A stretch of 9,030 bases of DNA from Chitinophaga pinensis (lineage in GTDB: Bacteria > Bacteroidota > Bacteroidia > UKL13-3), in assembly GCA_943323675.2 (NCBI GenBank), contig CALPIR020000091.1:1-9030 (forward strand). The letters run 5' to 3'. Positions 1 to 6,293 of this stretch are shown in pieces; the stretch's first letter is position 1, and every line of letters starts with the position of its first letter. A model generated the notes under the pieces. It had not been told where the DNA came from, did not search any database, and saw nothing but the letters and a program-made list of their open reading frames with translations. Made by a program: the position numbers and the translations under genes.

Positions 1-643
1 ATTGTGTATTGTCTATATATTTATTATACCACATTGCCGCTAATTCTGCAACTTTTTCAAGTGTTCCTGTTTCTTCAAAAAGGTGAGTAGCCCCTGGTAT
101 TATTTCTAATGCTTTTGTCGCATGAAGGTGCATCATTGCTGTCTTATTAAGATCTAGAACCTCCTTATCAAGTTCTCCAACTATAAATAATACAGGAATT
201 TTAATTTTTTCAAGACACTCAATAGCCAAGTCCGGTCTGCCACCTCTAGAAACTATACAATTTACGCCCTTGCCAATGAAAGATGCTGCCCTAAGTGCGG
301 AAGCAGCCCCGGTGCTTGCCCCAAAGTATCCAATCTTTAGTTTTTTTGTTCTTTCATCATCATTAAGCCAATTAGTTATTTGGATGAGTCTGCCTGAAAT
401 TAAATCAATATCAAACCGATTTTCATAAAGCTTGTCTTCCTCTATTGTAAGTAAATCAACAAGTAAAGTAGCCAGACGGTGCTGATGCATTACAGATGCA
501 ACAAATTTATTACGAGGGCTTAGCCTGCTGCTGCCACTGCCGTGTGAAAACACAACTAATCCAATTGCATTTTCTGGAATAACTAGTTCAGCGTCTAATT
601 TTAATCCTGATAGGGGAATAGATATTATATCCTTGATCATCAT
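1..643 (-). CDS. Dienelactone hydrolase-type alpha/beta hydrolase (C-terminus cut by window edge)
   Basis: Reading from the ATG at 643 to the left edge gives 214 codons without a stop, so the gene is partial, but the family usually ends at about this length. Seen: an HGSGSS oxyanion-type motif near residues 34-39, a nucleophile elbow GASTG at 108-112 (Ser110), an acidic residue in GELD (Asp159) and a histidine in ATHLFEE (His187). These form a complete Ser-Asp-His triad in family order. Known: this subgroup of COG0412-like hydrolases is often found next to, or fused with, a phosphoribosyltransferase such as the gene 16 bp upstream here. The natural substrate is not established. No signal peptide is visible, so it should be cytoplasmic. 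Two ATGs stand side by side (643 and 640); the first is used here. The pair is probably one operon. The family call is firm and the substrate unknown. Confidence 0.88.
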   Translation of the reverse strand, partial: MMIKDIISIPLSGLKLDAELVIPENAIGLVVFSHGSGSSRLSPRNKFVASVMHQHRLATLLVDLLTIEEDKLYENRFDIDLISGRLIQITNWLNDDERTKKLKIGYFGASTGAASALRAASFIGKGVNCIVSRGGRPDLAIECLEKIKIPVLFIVGELDKEVLDLNKTAMMHLHATKALEIIPGATHLFEETGTLEKVAELAAMWYNKYIDNTQ

Positions 644-659
644 GTTTTTAATATTGTAT

Positions 660-1274
660 TTAAGAATTTAACATTTGAATAACCTCCTCATCACTTACTT
701 CACTAAAATCTTTATAAAAAGAACCAACACTAAAAAACTGTGTAGGTTTCATTAAGCAAATAAAATCATCACTTGCATTCTTTATTCCTAATGAGTCGGC
801 TTGGGGCGCAACTGGCACTGCAATAATTATTTTTTGGACCTTTGCCTCTCGCAATGTTTTTATTGCTGCAAGCATGGTATTGCCTGTGGCAATTCCATCA
901 TCAATAAGAATAATGGTTTTATTGGTTATTGATAACGGTTCTTTACTACCCATGTATAATTGGTACTTTTGAATCATAAGTTCCCTAATTCTTTTCACTT
1001 CATTTTTGATGTATTCTTCAGTAACATCATGTGCTTTGTCAACATGATATGAGTCCATGGAAACCCAACCAATAGCGAACTCTTTATTGTCTGGATGTCC
1101 AATTTTCTTTGTGAGTATAATATCAAGTGGTAGATTAAGTTTTTGAGCTACATAATAGGCCACTGGAATTCCTCCTCTTGGTATGGCTAAAACAATTGCA
1201 TCAGATTTTTTATAAGATTTTAACTGAATTGCTAGCAATTTTCCGGCATGTATTCTGTCTTTAAATAATTGCAT
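660..1274 (-). CDS. Type I phosphoribosyltransferase-fold protein
   Basis: 204 residues, full length for the family. Seen: the PRPP-binding signature IILIDDGIATGNT at residues 121-133 (two acidic residues followed by the glycine/threonine phosphate loop), and an IPRGGIPV motif at 31-38 resembling the pyrophosphate loop of type I phosphoribosyltransferases. The C-terminal part (VPVAPQADS, then residues up to about 185) fits the uncharacterised PRTase group that partners with dienelactone hydrolases. It lacks a specific base-recognition hood that I can identify, so the acceptor is unknown; the family is not a clear hypoxanthine, adenine or orotate enzyme. Start ATG 1272-1274 follows an A-rich leader. 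It is the first gene of a minus-strand pair with the hydrolase, and divergent from the DUF2267 gene. Cytoplasmic, no membrane segments. The fold is certain, the reaction is not. Confidence 0.9.
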   Translation of the reverse strand: MQLFKDRIHAGKLLAIQLKSYKKSDAIVLAIPRGGIPVAYYVAQKLNLPLDIILTKKIGHPDNKEFAIGWVSMDSYHVDKAHDVTEEYIKNEVKRIRELMIQKYQLYMGSKEPLSITNKTIILIDDGIATGNTMLAAIKTLREAKVQKIIIAVPVAPQADSLGIKNASDDFICLMKPTQFFSVGSFYKDFSEVSDEEVIQMLNS

Positions 1275-1403
1275 TTCACTTTTTTATTGCAAGCTCCTCT
1301 TTTATAAGGTTTTTAGCACCGATACAGATCATTTTTTTAATTGATTATCATCACGATACCCATATAATCTACTTCGTATTTTTGATATCCTTAATAAAAA
1401 TTT

Positions 1404-1883
1404 ATGTCTATTCATTTTATCAAACATGCAGAAATAGGTTACAGGTTTTTGGATGAGCTTGCTGTCGAATTAGGGGATTCTGGCAATACAGAACGAGCTG
1501 GAAGGTTATTACGTTCCATTTTTAGGTTGTTAAGAAATCACCTGAGTGTGGAAGAGAGTTTCCTAATAATAGCTCAAATGCCTATGGCCTTAAAAGCTTT
1601 ATATGTGGATGGATGGATTCCCGGAAATCAATTGGCAGCGAATAATACCTTCAGCAATTTTATTGATGATGTATTAGAAGTTGATGGGTGTTTTTCGTGG
1701 GTATATTCACCGGGTACCAATGAGGTAACGCTTGCCATACAAGCGGTATTAAAAACATTGAGAAATTACGTGCCCGAGGAAGAATTTGAAAACATGAGTA
1801 CATTATTTCCTCTTGACATCAAAAGTATTATGCCCAGAAGGGACTCGCGTGATTTAATAATTGAACTCATTAATGGTATATGA
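1404..1883 (+). CDS. DUF2267 family protein
   Basis: 159 residues. Seen: two copies of a helical half-domain, residues about 30-71 (ERAGRLLRSIFRLLRNHLS, VEES, AQMPMALKALYVDGW) and about 107-143 (EVTLAIQAVLKTLRNYV, PEEEF, LFPLDIKSIM). Each has the LxxLRxxLxxEE...LP pattern that marks DUF2267. Known: the family is of unknown function and is common in stress-related clusters; no catalytic residues are defined. No signal peptide or membrane segment, so cytoplasmic. The gene is divergent from the phosphoribosyltransferase with 129 bp between starts. A TATTTTTG element at 1377-1384 matches the Bacteroidota -7 motif TAnnTTTG and would put transcription start close to the ATG, but I see no matching -33 TTG at the right distance. 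The family call is good; the function is unknown. Confidence 0.85.
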   Translation: MSIHFIKHAEIGYRFLDELAVELGDSGNTERAGRLLRSIFRLLRNHLSVEESFLIIAQMPMALKALYVDGWIPGNQLAANNTFSNFIDDVLEVDGCFSWVYSPGTNEVTLAIQAVLKTLRNYVPEEEFENMSTLFPLDIKSIMPRRDSRDLIIELINGI

Positions 1884-2134
1884 GCAATGCAATGTTTTTT
1901 TGCAAAAGGAGTATTGATTAAAGGATGACGGTTTATGTATTCAATGTTCTATTTTAGATTAGTCTAGTACAGTGAAACAAAAGAACTTCATTAGCCTTAT
2001 GCGTTTAGTTGTTAAGTCGAATTAAATTTCATATACAGATAGATGTATTTGTGTATGAATAAAAAAAGAAAAAGGTATTTCAAAACATAAAACAAAAGGC
2101 ATTTAAAATAAATACAAAACAGTGTGCGGTCAAT
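1884..2134. other. Intergenic region between convergent genes, no clear feature
   Basis: This 251-bp gap separates the 3' ends of the DUF2267 gene (plus) and the proline-rich gene (minus). It is very AT-rich. Only ORFs of about 10 to 25 codons occur on either strand, none with a convincing composition or leader. A weak 5-bp dyad (TGCAA/TTGCA) around a T-run lies near 1888-1904 and could at most be a poor terminator. I see no RNA gene or repeat here. Confidence 0.5.
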
Positions 2135-2350
2135 TTATATGTACCCAATTTCCGTATTAATTTCAGGAACTCTTGGTTGTGGCTCTGGAATAAGCGGTGG
2201 TGGACTAATTTCAGGTTCATCTGGATACGGCTCACTTCTTTGAGGTAAAGGCGAAATTTCAGGTGTATTTGGCCTTGGCTCAGGAAAAGCTGGAGGAGGA
2301 TTTATTTCCGGGATAGGTTCTTTTTGTTGTTTGCTGGTTTTCATAATCAT
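2135..2350 (-). CDS. Small proline-rich protein with 16-residue tandem repeats
   Basis: 71 residues. After a polar N-terminus (1-13) the protein consists of three consecutive 16-residue units beginning PEI(N/S)P: residues 14-29 (PEINPPPAFPEPRPNT), 30-45 (PEISPLPQRSEPYPDE) and 46-61 (PEISPPPLIPEPQPRV), plus a truncated fourth (62-71, PEINTEIGYI). About a third of the residues are proline, so an extended or polyproline-II structure is expected. There is no signal peptide, cysteine or membrane segment. Its ATG overlaps the stop of the upstream TerB-like gene (ATGA at 2347-2350), so the two are probably translated in a coupled way and may act together. Short proline-rich proteins of this sort are annotated as hypothetical in Bacteroidota; no function is known to me. 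The regular repeat and the coupling argue that it is a real gene. Confidence 0.7.
   Translation of the reverse strand: MIMKTSKQQKEPIPEINPPPAFPEPRPNTPEISPLPQRSEPYPDEPEISPPPLIPEPQPRVPEINTEIGYI
2138..2311 (-). repeat. Tandem 48-bp coding repeats (3 full units plus 1 partial)
   Basis: Units run on the minus strand at 2311-2264, 2263-2216, 2215-2168 and 2167-2138 (partial). They encode PEI-start units of exactly 16 residues each, with no insertion or deletion between units. At DNA level the units differ at many third codon positions (the opening PEI is CCG GAA ATA, then CCT GAA ATT), so they are old rather than a recent slippage product. Confidence 0.75.
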
Positions 2351-2775
2351 CTAATGTTATATCTACTTTTCAATTCTTTTAATTCAACATGCTCAAGTTT
2401 TTTTTCCAACTTGTCAATTAATTCTTTTTCTATTTTATTGGTATTACGATATGCTTCCGAAAGTTTTTTCACCGTATATAAACATACTTCCTTTATATGA
2501 TCATCAAAAACTGCATAATGATCTTCAATAAAACCTGTAAAGGATTCAAAAGCGGAGCGAGGATCGGTAATCTGTTCTTCATCAAAATCAAATTCTATTT
2601 CAGAATAAAAAGCTGCATTAGTTTGAAACATGTCTGAATGCTCCTCTTTCTCTGCTAGTTCATTCTTTACCATGTTAAGCAACGCTTGTTTTTCTTTCTG
2701 TGAAATAAACCCATCAATGTCTGCAACTGCATAAAGCAATTTGCCTAATTCCGAATAAAAATCTGAGTATAACAT
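2347..2775 (-). CDS. TerB-like (tellurite resistance family) helical protein
   Basis: 142 residues from the ATG at 2775. A longer reading exists from a GTG at 2793, adding six residues (MLKRCY), but the ATG start gives the usual N-terminus directly before the first helix. Seen: GKLLYAVADIDGFISQKEKQ near residues 11-30, matching the acidic DxDGxIsxxE pattern of TerB-type domains, which is thought to bind metal. It is followed by an acidic stretch (EIEFDFDEEQ) and a long charged helical C-terminus (about 100-142) rich in K, E and L with coiled-coil character. No membrane segment or signal peptide. Known: TerB-like domains occur in stress and membrane-linked systems and are not restricted to tellurite. 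Neighbour: the proline-rich gene begins inside its stop codon. The family call rests on a short motif and helical pattern, so it is moderate. Confidence 0.6.
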   Translation of the reverse strand: MLYSDFYSELGKLLYAVADIDGFISQKEKQALLNMVKNELAEKEEHSDMFQTNAAFYSEIEFDFDEEQITDPRSAFESFTGFIEDHYAVFDDHIKEVCLYTVKKLSEAYRNTNKIEKELIDKLEKKLEHVELKELKSRYNIR

Positions 2776-3076
2776 ATAACACCGTTTTAACACACAATGA
2801 TACTAACTCCAAACAAAGGTTCTATTGATTAATATCTACTTTAGTAGTGATCTTAATCATTCGTTTTCAGTGGGGTATCTGATAGTAAATATGTTGGTTT
2901 CATTTTCACAAATGGTTGTGATTGGAAATATTAATCCTATTAACCAAACTCTTATTTGCATTAACTTTTATCTAAAAATATGAAAAGGGATTTAAAGAAT
3001 AAATATGAACGGATTTAAATTGCGGATATTGATTTCTACAATTAATTAGAACTACTTTAACAGTAGTTAAATGTTG
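2776..3076. other. Intergenic region upstream of the TerB-like gene, downstream of the tRNA
   Basis: About 300 bp between the minus-strand tRNA and the start of the TerB-like gene. It contains the dyad at 3050-3068 and a 9-bp direct repeat GGATTTAAA (2988-2996 and 3011-3019). Any promoter of the TerB-like/proline-rich operon must lie here; a TATCATTG element just upstream of 2793 on the minus strand resembles a -7 motif with one mismatch, but no good -33 element accompanies it. No ORF of convincing quality is present. Confidence 0.45.
3050..3068 (-). terminator. Possible terminator of the tRNA-Leu transcript
   Basis: A perfect 7-bp inverted repeat (AACTACT, loop of 5, AGTAGTT) lies 8 bp past the 3' end of the tRNA on the minus strand. 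The stem is AT-rich and the following minus-strand sequence (CTAATTAATTG) is only weakly T-rich, so it may act as a terminator or processing hairpin but is not a strong one. Confidence 0.35.
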
Positions 3077-3160
3077 TGCTGCGGAAGAGATTCGAACTCT
3101 CACACCACTGAAGGCACCACCCCCTCAAGGTGGCGTGTCTACCAATTCCACCACCGCAGC
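3077..3160 (-). tRNA. tRNA-Leu (anticodon GAG)
   Basis: The 84-nt minus-strand sequence folds as a class II tRNA. The acceptor arm pairs GCTGCGG with CCGCAGC, with discriminator A at 3077. The D-arm (GTGG...CAC) contains the usual GG-TAGA loop. The anticodon stem CCACC/GGTGG encloses loop TTGAGGG, giving anticodon GAG (complement at 3124-3126), which reads CUC/CUU leucine codons. A long variable arm follows, and a T-arm with loop TTCGAAT. The CCA end is not encoded (CAAC follows the discriminator), as is common in this phylum. The long variable arm plus the GAG anticodon make leucine identity secure. Confidence 0.96.
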
Positions 3161-3176
3161 TTTAGGTAATGTTTGG

Positions 3177-3207
3177 CGAATATATTAAAACACTGCCAGT
3201 ATGCAAA
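3177..3207 (-). promoter_or_regulatory. Bacteroidota-type promoter of tRNA-Leu
   Basis: On the minus strand TTTG (3207-3204) is followed after exactly 19 bp by TATATTCG (3184-3177), one mismatch from TAnnTTTG. Transcription would start roughly 5-10 bp before the mature tRNA 5' end at 3160, a sensible leader for a tRNA. Confidence 0.65.
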
Positions 3208-3224
3208 TGCATTAAGTCATAAAT

Positions 3225-3260
3225 AAAAAAAGCGCCCCGAAAAATTCTGGTCGCTTTTTT
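3225..3260 (-). terminator. Rho-independent terminator after the M13 peptidase gene
   Basis: Stem AAAAAAGCG (3226-3234) pairs with CGCTTTTTT (3252-3260). Two additional C-G pairs continue the stem beyond one mismatch, enclosing an A/T-rich loop. On the minus strand it lies 19 bp after the peptidase stop and ends in a run of seven Ts. The A/T runs on both sides make it capable of working in both directions. It separates the peptidase transcript from the tRNA promoter. Confidence 0.85.
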
Positions 3261-3278
3261 AACTTTAAACATTTTATG

Positions 3279-5303
3279 TTACCAAATTTTGGCTCTTGCG
3301 TTTTCATCACGCCACATGCCATCACCTTTTTTAACACCAAAAGCATTGTAAAATTGAGGCATATTGCTTAACGGGCCTAACACACGGAATTTAGCCGGGG
3401 AGTGTGGGTCAGTTACTACTTGCTGGCGTAAAAACTCAGAACGAGCGTGTCCTCTCCATACTTGACCAAAACCTATAAAGAAACGTTGTTCTGGTGTGAA
3501 GCCATCAATATTAGTGCGTTGTTTTCCTACCAAAGAACGCATGTAGGCATCATAAGAAACAGTTAAACCTGCAAGATCAGCAATGTTTTCGCCTAATGTT
3601 AATTCGCCATTAACAAACACACTATCTAGCACTTCAAATTGGTTAAATTGGTTAACCAATACCTTGGTTCGTTCGTCAAATAATTTGCGGTCTTCGGCAG
3701 TCCACCAATCATTAAGGTTACCTTGTGCATCATACTTGCTGCCTTGGTCATCAAAGCCATGGCTAAATTCGTGGCCAATTACTGCCCCAATAGCACCATA
3801 ATTAACAGCATCATCAGCCTTAGCATCAAAGAAAGGGGGTTGCATAATGGCCGCTGGAAAAACTATTTCATTATTAACCGGATTATAATATGCATTTACA
3901 GTTTGTGGTAACATTTCCCACTCATCTTTATCAACTGGATTGCCAAGTTTATTAAGGTTATACTTAAACCAAAATTCACTGCTGTTAAAGTAATTGGCAA
4001 TATAACTTTCGCGGGATACTTTTAATTGAGCCAAATCCGTCCATTTATCAGGATAACCTAATTTACGTGTAAATGAATTTAGTTTTTCTATTGCTTTAGT
4101 TTTAGTAGGCGCGCTCATCCAATCCAACTTACTAATGCGGTCTCTAAAACTTTCACGAAGGTTATCAACCATTTCGTTCACACGTTTTTTGCTTTCAGGT
4201 GTAAAAGCAACCTTAACATATTCTTGCGCTACTAATTCTCCAATCATATTATTGGCATGGCCAATCACTGTTTTCCAACGTGGTTTTTGCTCTTTGGTTC
4301 CTGTTAATTTGGTTCCGTAAAAAGCAAAGTTGGTGTTAACCGCTTTGCTATGTAAGTATGGAGAACTTGCATTTATTACTTTCCATTTTAAGTATGTTTT
4401 CCAAACTTCTAAATTGGCATTCATACTGGTATTTAAATGAAAAAAGTAATCGGGTTGCATTACAATAAAATGCTTTACCTTATTTGTGTTTAATCCAATT
4501 TTATCGAAATAATGAGACCAAGCAATGTTTGAATACTTGTTGTTTAGTTCCTCAGGTGAAACAGGGTTATATTGTTTTTCCATATTTCTACGTTCGGTTC
4601 TACTCATGCTGTTTTGCGCCAAATCTGTTTCAAATTGCAAAACATTTTTGCCAATTGTGCCGTCATTTTGTCCTGTAGCCATTGTAAACATATCGTTAAC
4701 GTAATCAGTATAGGCTTTACGGATATCTTGGCTGCGGTTATCAGACTTTAAGTAATAATCTTTATCAGGTAAGCCCAATCCACTTTGCGCTAAATAAGAG
4801 GTGTATACACTACTATTTTTAACATCTTGGCTTATATCGAAACCAAATGCAGCTGGAATTCCCATCATATGCAATTGGGCTATACTTTCGGCAATTTCGA
4901 TAGGATTTGTAATTTGATCAATTTGCTTTAGAATTGGAATAATAACACTAAAACCTTGGTTATTTAATTGAACAGTATCCATGGCCACACGATAAAAAAT
5001 TCCTACTTTACCTTGTGCACTTTCAGGGTCTGCACTTTTAGTTTGTGCAGCGGTTTCTAATATTTGTTTGAGAAGGATATTGTTTCTCTCTGCTACGATA
5101 TTAAATGCAGTCCATCTGCCTTCTGAAGCAGGTATTGGATTGTTTTTTATCCAGTTACCGTTAGAAAACTGAAAGAAGTCATTTACTGGAGGCATTTTTT
5201 TATCAATGGCATTTACCTCTACACCTTTATTTACCGTGTTGTATATAAAGGCAGTTGTTGTTAGTGCAACCAAGGCACTTGCTATTATATGTTTATTTTT
5301 CAT
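3279..5303 (-). CDS. M13 family zinc metallopeptidase (neprilysin/PepO-like), exported
   Basis: 674 residues, the usual length for the family. N-terminus: Lys-rich start then a hydrophobic stretch (about 6-22), a signal peptide or N-terminal anchor; no lipobox cysteine. The N-terminal M13 domain begins about residue 40 (DFFQFSNGNWIKNNPIPASE). Catalytic domain: NAYYNP at 470-475, the zinc motif HEFSH at 511-515 (His511, Glu512, His515), and the third ligand in GENIAD (Glu572, with Asp576). Near the end HSPAKFRV (634-641) supplies the His and Arg expected for transition-state and substrate-carboxylate binding, and the protein ends AKIW, matching the conserved C-terminal W. All key residues are present, so it should be an active endopeptidase that cuts short peptides on the periplasmic or outer side. 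It is monocistronic, with its own promoter and terminator. Its substrate is unknown. Confidence 0.95.
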   Translation of the reverse strand: MKNKHIIASALVALTTTAFIYNTVNKGVEVNAIDKKMPPVNDFFQFSNGNWIKNNPIPASEGRWTAFNIVAERNNILLKQILETAAQTKSADPESAQGKVGIFYRVAMDTVQLNNQGFSVIIPILKQIDQITNPIEIAESIAQLHMMGIPAAFGFDISQDVKNSSVYTSYLAQSGLGLPDKDYYLKSDNRSQDIRKAYTDYVNDMFTMATGQNDGTIGKNVLQFETDLAQNSMSRTERRNMEKQYNPVSPEELNNKYSNIAWSHYFDKIGLNTNKVKHFIVMQPDYFFHLNTSMNANLEVWKTYLKWKVINASSPYLHSKAVNTNFAFYGTKLTGTKEQKPRWKTVIGHANNMIGELVAQEYVKVAFTPESKKRVNEMVDNLRESFRDRISKLDWMSAPTKTKAIEKLNSFTRKLGYPDKWTDLAQLKVSRESYIANYFNSSEFWFKYNLNKLGNPVDKDEWEMLPQTVNAYYNPVNNEIVFPAAIMQPPFFDAKADDAVNYGAIGAVIGHEFSHGFDDQGSKYDAQGNLNDWWTAEDRKLFDERTKVLVNQFNQFEVLDSVFVNGELTLGENIADLAGLTVSYDAYMRSLVGKQRTNIDGFTPEQRFFIGFGQVWRGHARSEFLRQQVVTDPHSPAKFRVLGPLSNMPQFYNAFGVKKGDGMWRDENARAKIW

Positions 5304-5338
5304 TTGTTCTAATTTCTTATTTGGTTTTCAATAATAAA

Positions 5339-5370
5339 CAATAGTACGCAAAGTATATAAGTTGTACAAA
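5339..5370 (-). promoter_or_regulatory. Probable promoter of the M13 peptidase gene
   Basis: On the minus strand TTTG (5370-5367) is followed after 20 bp by TACTATTG (5346-5339), one mismatch from TAnnTTTG. This leaves a leader of roughly 30 nt to the ATG at 5303, which is preceded by an A-rich stretch (AGAACAA) instead of a Shine-Dalgarno motif. Confidence 0.5.
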
Positions 5371-5463
5371 ACCGACTATTTGTATTTAACGTATTTCCAT
5401 TTTGTATTTATTTTAGAAAGTTTAAATATCAACTAGTTAATTTTAATAAAAACAACTATCTGT

Positions 5464-5709
5464 TTAATATTGAGATTGTTCAATGTTTAATGTTTCAGTT
5501 GGTTTTGGTGTGATATTTAAATTGCTTACAGAATTTCTTGAAATATTATTAAACTTTCTGACAGGTTTAAGCCCTATTGTAAGTATAACAAATACCTTCG
5601 GCATTAGATGATATAGTATATCTATTGGCTGAAATCCCTGGTTTAACTTTTGTATTACTGGGTTAACCCAATGCCATAATTTAACCAATTTTAAATAGTG
5701 TTTTGGCAT
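5464..5709 (-). CDS. Doubtful small hypothetical protein
   Basis: 81 codons from ATG 5709. The product is basic, with a moderately hydrophobic middle (about 28-48, including KVFVILTIGLKPV), not a clear membrane helix, and a Ser/Asn/Thr-rich end. No family is recognised. In favour: an A-rich leader (CCTAAAAC) before the ATG and no competing gene. Against: the composition (two Trp within WHW, few acidic residues) is not typical, no terminator follows, and an ORF of this length can occur by chance in AT-rich intergenic DNA. It could also be a remnant of a decayed gene. Confidence 0.28.
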   Translation of the reverse strand: MPKHYLKLVKLWHWVNPVIQKLNQGFQPIDILYHLMPKVFVILTIGLKPVRKFNNISRNSVSNLNITPKPTETLNIEQSQY

Positions 5710-5909
5710 GTTTTAGGTTTAAAAGAATAGTAATCTTTAGCGATTTGACAACGCAATGAAACACCTTTACTTTGGTTTTAAATTTTACTATTATTTATGA
5801 CAACCAACAAATTATAAATTAATTAGTATGATTCAAGAGTAAAAAGGTGGGCGAAATAAATGAAGTGTAAGTATAGGTTGAATTTGGCTAGGGTGAGTTT
5901 TTATCTTAC

Positions 5910-6119
5910 TTATGATTTTTTAAGGAAACAAGTTTTTAATACCATCATTGTTTTTTCTACTTTCCCTTCAATTTCTTCATCATTATCGGTAAGTCTGATA
6001 TTTTTTACTACAGTTCCCCTTTTTAGTATTCCTGAAGATCCTTTTAGTTTTAAATCTTTTATCAAATGAACTGAATCACCTTCGTTTAATAAAGTTCCAT
6101 TACAATCTCTTACTTCCAT
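5910..6119 (-). CDS. PhnA/YjdM C-terminal-domain protein, stand-alone
   Basis: 69 residues. The pattern V.D.NG..L..GDSVHLIKDLK.KGSS..LKRGT.VKNIRL, followed by a terminal FLKKS, is that of the C-terminal domain of PhnA/YjdM ('alkylphosphonate utilisation protein'), a small SH3-like beta-barrel. The N-terminal zinc ribbon with paired cysteines found in full-length PhnA is absent: the minus-strand reading frame has a stop (TAA) three codons before the ATG at 6119, so it was not simply missed. Where many members have an I-D-C-K segment this one reads IEGK (50-53). Single-domain versions are known in Bacteroidota. Despite the name, PhnA is not required for phosphonate breakdown, and its role is unclear. 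Cytoplasmic, probably its own transcription unit; a TATTTTCG about 20 bp upstream resembles a -7 element. Confidence 0.82.
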   Translation of the reverse strand: MEVRDCNGTLLNEGDSVHLIKDLKLKGSSGILKRGTVVKNIRLTDNDEEIEGKVEKTMMVLKTCFLKKS

Positions 6120-6202
6120 AGTTGTTTACTTTTTGCCGAAAATACAAAAAATATAGATTAGCTTTAATAGATTGATAAAGTTAAATTGGTTGAAAAGCAA
6201 AA

Positions 6203-6239
6203 CCGCTACAAAAACTATATTGCATAGTTTATGTAGCGG
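6203..6239 (-). terminator. Strong hairpin, likely minus-strand terminator
   Basis: Two 16-bp arms (6203-6218, CCGCTACAAAAACTAT; 6224-6239, ATAGTTTATGTAGCGG) match with a single mismatch and enclose a 5-nt loop ATTGC. On the minus strand the GC-rich base of the stem is followed directly by TTTTGCTTTT, as in a Rho-independent terminator; on the plus strand no T-run follows. No minus-strand gene lies just before it: the nearest is the CHAT gene ending at 7614. It might instead be a mobile REP-like palindrome or part of a structured RNA. Confidence 0.6.
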
Positions 6240-6270
6240 ATTGCAGTGGGTTTAACGCTAACAGGCTAAT

Positions 6271-6293
6271 TGTAGTCAATGGTTCAGACTACA
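6271..6293. promoter_or_regulatory. Dyad TGTAGTC-N9-GACTACA upstream of the sigma gene
   Basis: A perfect 7-bp inverted repeat with a 9-bp spacer lies 51 bp before the sigma-factor start. It could be an operator for a dimeric regulator or a leader hairpin. ACTACAT recurs at 6307-6313, and the same TGTAG/CTACA core occurs in both arms of the larger hairpin at 6203-6239. No function is proven. Confidence 0.4.

Larger units (their letters stand above)
5304..5909. other. Gene-poor 0.6-kb stretch
   Basis: Apart from the peptidase promoter and one doubtful 81-codon ORF (5464-5709), I see no gene here. It includes a perfect 12-bp palindrome TGGGTTAACCCA at 5659-5670. The part 5710-5909, downstream of the PhnA-like gene, has only a weak 5-bp hairpin (near 5892-5908) and no clear terminator. 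No tRNA or repeat array is visible. Confidence 0.5.

Noticed and set aside
1884..2134. Short ORFs of 10-25 codons on both strands
   Set aside because: Too short, low-complexity and without family pattern; typical of AT-rich intergenic DNA.
2776..2793. GTG start extending the TerB-like protein by six residues
   Set aside because: The ATG at 2775 directly precedes the conserved first helix, and the extra MLKRCY residues add nothing expected for the family.
3077..3160. tRNA-Leu as an attachment site of an integrated element
   Set aside because: No integrase, no duplicated tRNA 3' end and no mobile genes are visible on either side.
3583..4678. Several plus-strand ORFs of 61-72 codons (3583-3801, 3723-3911, 4135-4320, 4484-4678)
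   Set aside because: All lie antisense within the M13 peptidase gene, which has intact family motifs over its whole length; the ORFs show no recognisable pattern.
5659..5670. Perfect 12-bp palindrome TGGGTTAACCCA as an operator
   Set aside because: It is isolated, lies inside the doubtful ORF and is not near any recognisable promoter; palindromes of this length occur by chance.
5860..6069. Plus-strand 69-codon ORF
   Set aside because: Antisense to the PhnA-like gene, whose family pattern is clear; the plus-strand product is a low-quality Phe/Ser-rich sequence.
6203..6239. Chromosome dif site or integron attC site
   Set aside because: The arms do not resemble known XerCD core sequences, and there is no integrase or cassette structure nearby.
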